This document shows, one piece after another, positions 61,713 through 64,000 of a DNA stretch of 64,000 bases. Every line of letters begins with the position of its first letter. The stretch's first letter is position 1. Origin of the DNA: Deltaproteobacteria bacterium (GTDB lineage Bacteria > Myxococcota_A > Polyangia > JACPQR01); the NCBI GenBank assembly GCA_016190375.1, contig JACPQR010000176.1:1-64000 (forward strand), in the 5' to 3' direction. The notes under the pieces are model-generated. The model saw only the letters and a list, made by a program, of their open reading frames with translations, made no database searches and was not told the DNA's origin. Made by a program: the position numbers and the translations under genes.

Positions 61713-62474
61713 GTGCGGGGCCGGGCTCGGTGGTGTCTTGCGTGCGGGGTTGGCCTGGGGCTCGCCTGCTCCGGAGCCGCCGACGACGCGTCGATCGTGA
61801 TCCTCGGCAACGTCGCGGCCGACGCGAGCTGCTCTTACTCGACCTCACCCGATGCGGAGATGGTCACGCTGGGGTACGTCGACATCGCTTTCGGACGCAG
61901 ATACGTCGCGCACCTCTTGGTCGAGAACCGGGGGTCCGATCCCGTCGAGGTCCTGGGGGGCTGGCGGAACGTCTGGTTCGAGCCCTCGCACACCCAGGTC
62001 GTCGGCGGACGCGGGGACAAGGCCCGCGGGAACCTCGTCGCCTCGCCCGTCGTCATCGAGGGCGGCGGTCGCGCGATCGTCGAGGTCGACCCGCTCGGCG
62101 ACGCGTTCATCAACTTCAAGCGGGAGTTCGAGGAGACGGTCGCGGGCGGAGGCGCTCCGCTCGACTGGGACTCGAGCATCGTCCTGGTCCTCGAGGGCGA
62201 CGCCGACTCGACGGCGATCGAATCAGACGAGTGGCTCTACGGGATCACCGTGGGCCTCGGCAGGCTCGTCTCGACGCCCGAGGGGACCGACAGCCCCTTC
62301 GTGGCGGGGGTGGACTGCTGCCTCGGCGTACCCTCGGCCGATCGATGCGAGACGGGTCAGAACGGCCACGTCGGCTCTTGCTCCGAGTGCGCCTCGTGCT
62401 GGCCCGAGGTCTGCAACTTCGGCCACGGCCCGGCCTGCGGGGGCGAGCCGCTGCCCGATTGCGTGGTCGAGTGA
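61713..62474 (+). CDS. Putative Cys-rich lipoprotein
   Basis: 253 residues from GTG. Signal with lipobox LGLAC, then a beta-rich domain (DASIVILGNVAADASCSYST, GRRYVAHLLVENRGSDPVEV, ATVHLEG-like strands) and a Cys-rich tail (CCLGVPSADRCETG, CSECASCWPEVCNFGH). Its TGA overlaps the ATG of the next lipoprotein (TGATG), so the two are an operon. Function unknown. Confidence 0.8.
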   Translation: MRGRARWCLACGVGLGLACSGAADDASIVILGNVAADASCSYSTSPDAEMVTLGYVDIAFGRRYVAHLLVENRGSDPVEVLGGWRNVWFEPSHTQVVGGRGDKARGNLVASPVVIEGGGRAIVEVDPLGDAFINFKREFEETVAGGGAPLDWDSSIVLVLEGDADSTAIESDEWLYGITVGLGRLVSTPEGTDSPFVAGVDCCLGVPSADRCETGQNGHVGSCSECASCWPEVCNFGHGPACGGEPLPDCVVE

Positions 62475-63862
62475 TGGCCCGGCTCCACGTCCTTCTCATC
62501 GTCGTGCTCGCCGGCTGCGGGGCGAAGTCGGGCCTGCTCGACGGACCGAAGGGCGGCGCCGGCGATCGCGACGGAGGCGACGTCCGGGACGGCGGGGAAG
62601 GCGAGGGCGAAGGCGAAGACGGCGGAGGCGGCGGGGACTGCGTCTGGACCGGGCAGGAGCGCTGCGACGACGGGACGGACGACGACTGCGACGGCATGAC
62701 CGATTGCAGCGACGCCGAGTGCGTCCTCGAGCCGGCCTGCGGGTTCGGCGACTGCGTGCCGGAGCGCTGCGAGGACCACCGCGACAACGACTGCGACTGC
62801 CTCGTGGACTGCCTCGACTCGGACTGCCGTCGCAACCGCGCCTGCGGCGAGCGCGACGAGATCTGCGGGGACTGCATCGACAACGACCTCGACGGCGAGT
62901 TCGACTGCCGCGACGGGGCGTGCTCCGGCGACCCGCGGTGCGCCGAGTGCCAGTCGGGAGAGGAATGCGACGACGGCAACGACAACGACTGCGATTGCCT
63001 CTTCGATTGCCTCGACGCGGACTGCGACGACGACCCTGCGTGCCCGCCCTGCCAGGAGCTCCCCGAGGACTGCGAGAACGGCCGCGACGACGACTGCGAC
63101 GGCGCCGCGGACTGCGAGGACGTGGAGTGCGAGCTCGCCGAGCCTTGCCTGCCACCCGAGATCTGCACCGACGGGCAGGACAACGACGGGGACTGCGACA
63201 TCGACTGTGCGGACCCGGAGTGCGCGGACGCGGCGCGGTGTCAGGACCCGGTCCTGCCCGAGAACTGCACCGACGACATCGACAACAACGGGAACGGGCT
63301 GGTGGACTGCGACGACCCCGGCTGCTCCTGTGCCTACAGTTGCTGCGACTGGAAGGCAGCGGAGGAGCCCGACGAGTGCCAGGACGGGCTCGACAACGAC
63401 TGCGACTGCGACGCGGACTGCGCCGACTTCGACTGCCGCTGGCAGCCCCACTGCATCTGGGAGATCTGCGACAACTTCATCGACGACGACTCCGACGGCC
63501 TGGTCGACTGCGATGACTCGAGCTGCTGGCGCGACCCGAACTGCTCGTTCGAGGTCGAATGCGACAACCTGCTCGACGACGACGGCGACGGGCTGACGGA
63601 CTGCGTCGACGTCGACTGCTACGCCTCGCCCAACTGTCGCGACCCGGGCTGCCAGCAGTCCTGTCCCGGATGCCCCAAGCCGGAGCGCTGCGCGAACGGC
63701 GTCGACGACGACTGCGACGGCAACCTAGACTGCCGCGACCGCGACTGCCGCGACGCCGCCGCCTGCGCCGAGTGCTTCATCGAAGATTGCAACGACGGCG
63801 TCGACAACGACTGCGACGGGACGACCGATTGCGGCGACTCGGACTGCGCGCGAGCCTGCTGA
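62474..63862 (+). CDS. MopE-like Cys/Asp-repeat lipoprotein
   Basis: 462 residues. Lipobox VLAGC, a Gly/Glu/Asp linker (residues about 30-55), then at least eleven repeats of roughly 35 residues with core C-x-D/N-G-x-D-N-D-C-D-x-x-x-D-C-x-D-x-D-C. The pattern matches the MopE-like metal-binding repeats of myxobacterial secreted proteins; Asp/Asn ladders suit Ca2+ and Cys pairs suit disulfides or copper. Example units: ENGRDDDCDGAADCEDVECE and CANGVDDDCDGNLDCRDRDC. Surface anchored. Confidence 0.9.
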   Translation: MARLHVLLIVVLAGCGAKSGLLDGPKGGAGDRDGGDVRDGGEGEGEGEDGGGGGDCVWTGQERCDDGTDDDCDGMTDCSDAECVLEPACGFGDCVPERCEDHRDNDCDCLVDCLDSDCRRNRACGERDEICGDCIDNDLDGEFDCRDGACSGDPRCAECQSGEECDDGNDNDCDCLFDCLDADCDDDPACPPCQELPEDCENGRDDDCDGAADCEDVECELAEPCLPPEICTDGQDNDGDCDIDCADPECADAARCQDPVLPENCTDDIDNNGNGLVDCDDPGCSCAYSCCDWKAAEEPDECQDGLDNDCDCDADCADFDCRWQPHCIWEICDNFIDDDSDGLVDCDDSSCWRDPNCSFEVECDNLLDDDGDGLTDCVDVDCYASPNCRDPGCQQSCPGCPKPERCANGVDDDCDGNLDCRDRDCRDAAACAECFIEDCNDGVDNDCDGTTDCGDSDCARAC

Positions 63863-63903
63863 CGCGCGGCGCTGCTCCCGAACACCGCGCGCGCCGAGCG
63901 CCT

Positions 63904-63999
63904 GGGTCCCGCGGCCGCTCGGCGGCCGCGGGACCCGCATGCCATGGCCCGCAGGGCCTCGGGGCGGCCCAACGGGCGGCCCCGAGGCCACCCGAGCCC
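63904..63999. repeat. Composite double-hairpin repeat, copy 2
   Basis: Hairpin one: arms 63904-63918 and 63922-63936, perfect 15 bp around TCG. Hairpin two: arms 63955-63970 and 63974-63989, 16 bp with one mismatch. The linker holds GGGACCCGCATGCCATGGC (63930-63948), identical to 2814-2832. It follows the last lipoprotein gene, as copy 1 follows the hydrolase gene. Confidence 0.85.
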
Positions 64000-64000
64000 A

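Overview
The window is GC-rich (about 70%), gene-dense bacterial DNA. Its gene content suggests a Myxococcota (deltaproteobacterial) genome, possibly Polyangiales or Sandaracinaceae-like. The grounds are many secreted lipoproteins with Asp/Ser/Gly or Glu/Gly linkers after the lipobox, a Ser/Thr kinase operon, FecR and AgmX-like domains, MopE-like Cys/Asp repeats and a REP-associated transposase. This placement is inferred from gene content, not from a marker gene.

Layout. 0.15-7.6 kb: archease and RtcB RNA ligase, an alpha/beta hydrolase, small unknown proteins and a 1040-residue LRR/ankyrin protein. 7.6-19.6 kb: an accessory, defence-like region. It opens with a 2.3-kb insert bounded by 42-bp direct repeats that overlap the stop of the ankyrin gene; the insert carries a PIN-like DUF3368 gene with an unfamiliar partner and the remains of an AbiEi-like gene. 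Next is a tight three-gene operon: a winged-helix-like protein, an AAA ATPase, and a fusion of a four-Cys PD-(D/E)XK nuclease with an FtsK translocase. A metallophosphoesterase, a VWA lipoprotein, a MazEF pair whose toxin has an in-frame TGA, and a NERD-domain SF1 helicase follow, ending at tRNA-Gly(CCC).

19.7-27.7 kb: a selenium-flavoured stretch. It has a LysR regulator of the CysL/selenium-associated type, a 98-nt tRNA with tRNA-Sec architecture but a Cys (GCA) anticodon and U73, a lipoprotein, a glycosyltransferase, an SsnA-type aminohydrolase, a RAYT transposase with its REP-like repeats, and a fold-type-II PLP enzyme. 27.7-32.4 kb: a barrel protein / FecR / Ser-Thr kinase operon. 32.4-43 kb: lipoproteins, TerC, a Tat-exported DUF362 protein and an ECF sigma/anti-sigma operon. 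43-46.9 kb: a threonine-synthase-like enzyme and a fused selenium-dependent-type xanthine dehydrogenase, the second half of the selenium/molybdenum theme. 46.9-59 kb: signalling genes, prmC interrupted by an in-frame amber codon, a Uma2-type protein, an internally deleted IS1380 copy with intact ends and target duplication, two histidine kinases and a cation exporter. 59-64 kb: a spermidine-synthase-like methyltransferase, a compact type II restriction-modification pair and two Cys-rich lipoproteins. A composite double-hairpin repeat is present near both ends of the window (2.8 kb and 63.9 kb).

All family calls are from motifs read by eye; no search or alignment could be run.
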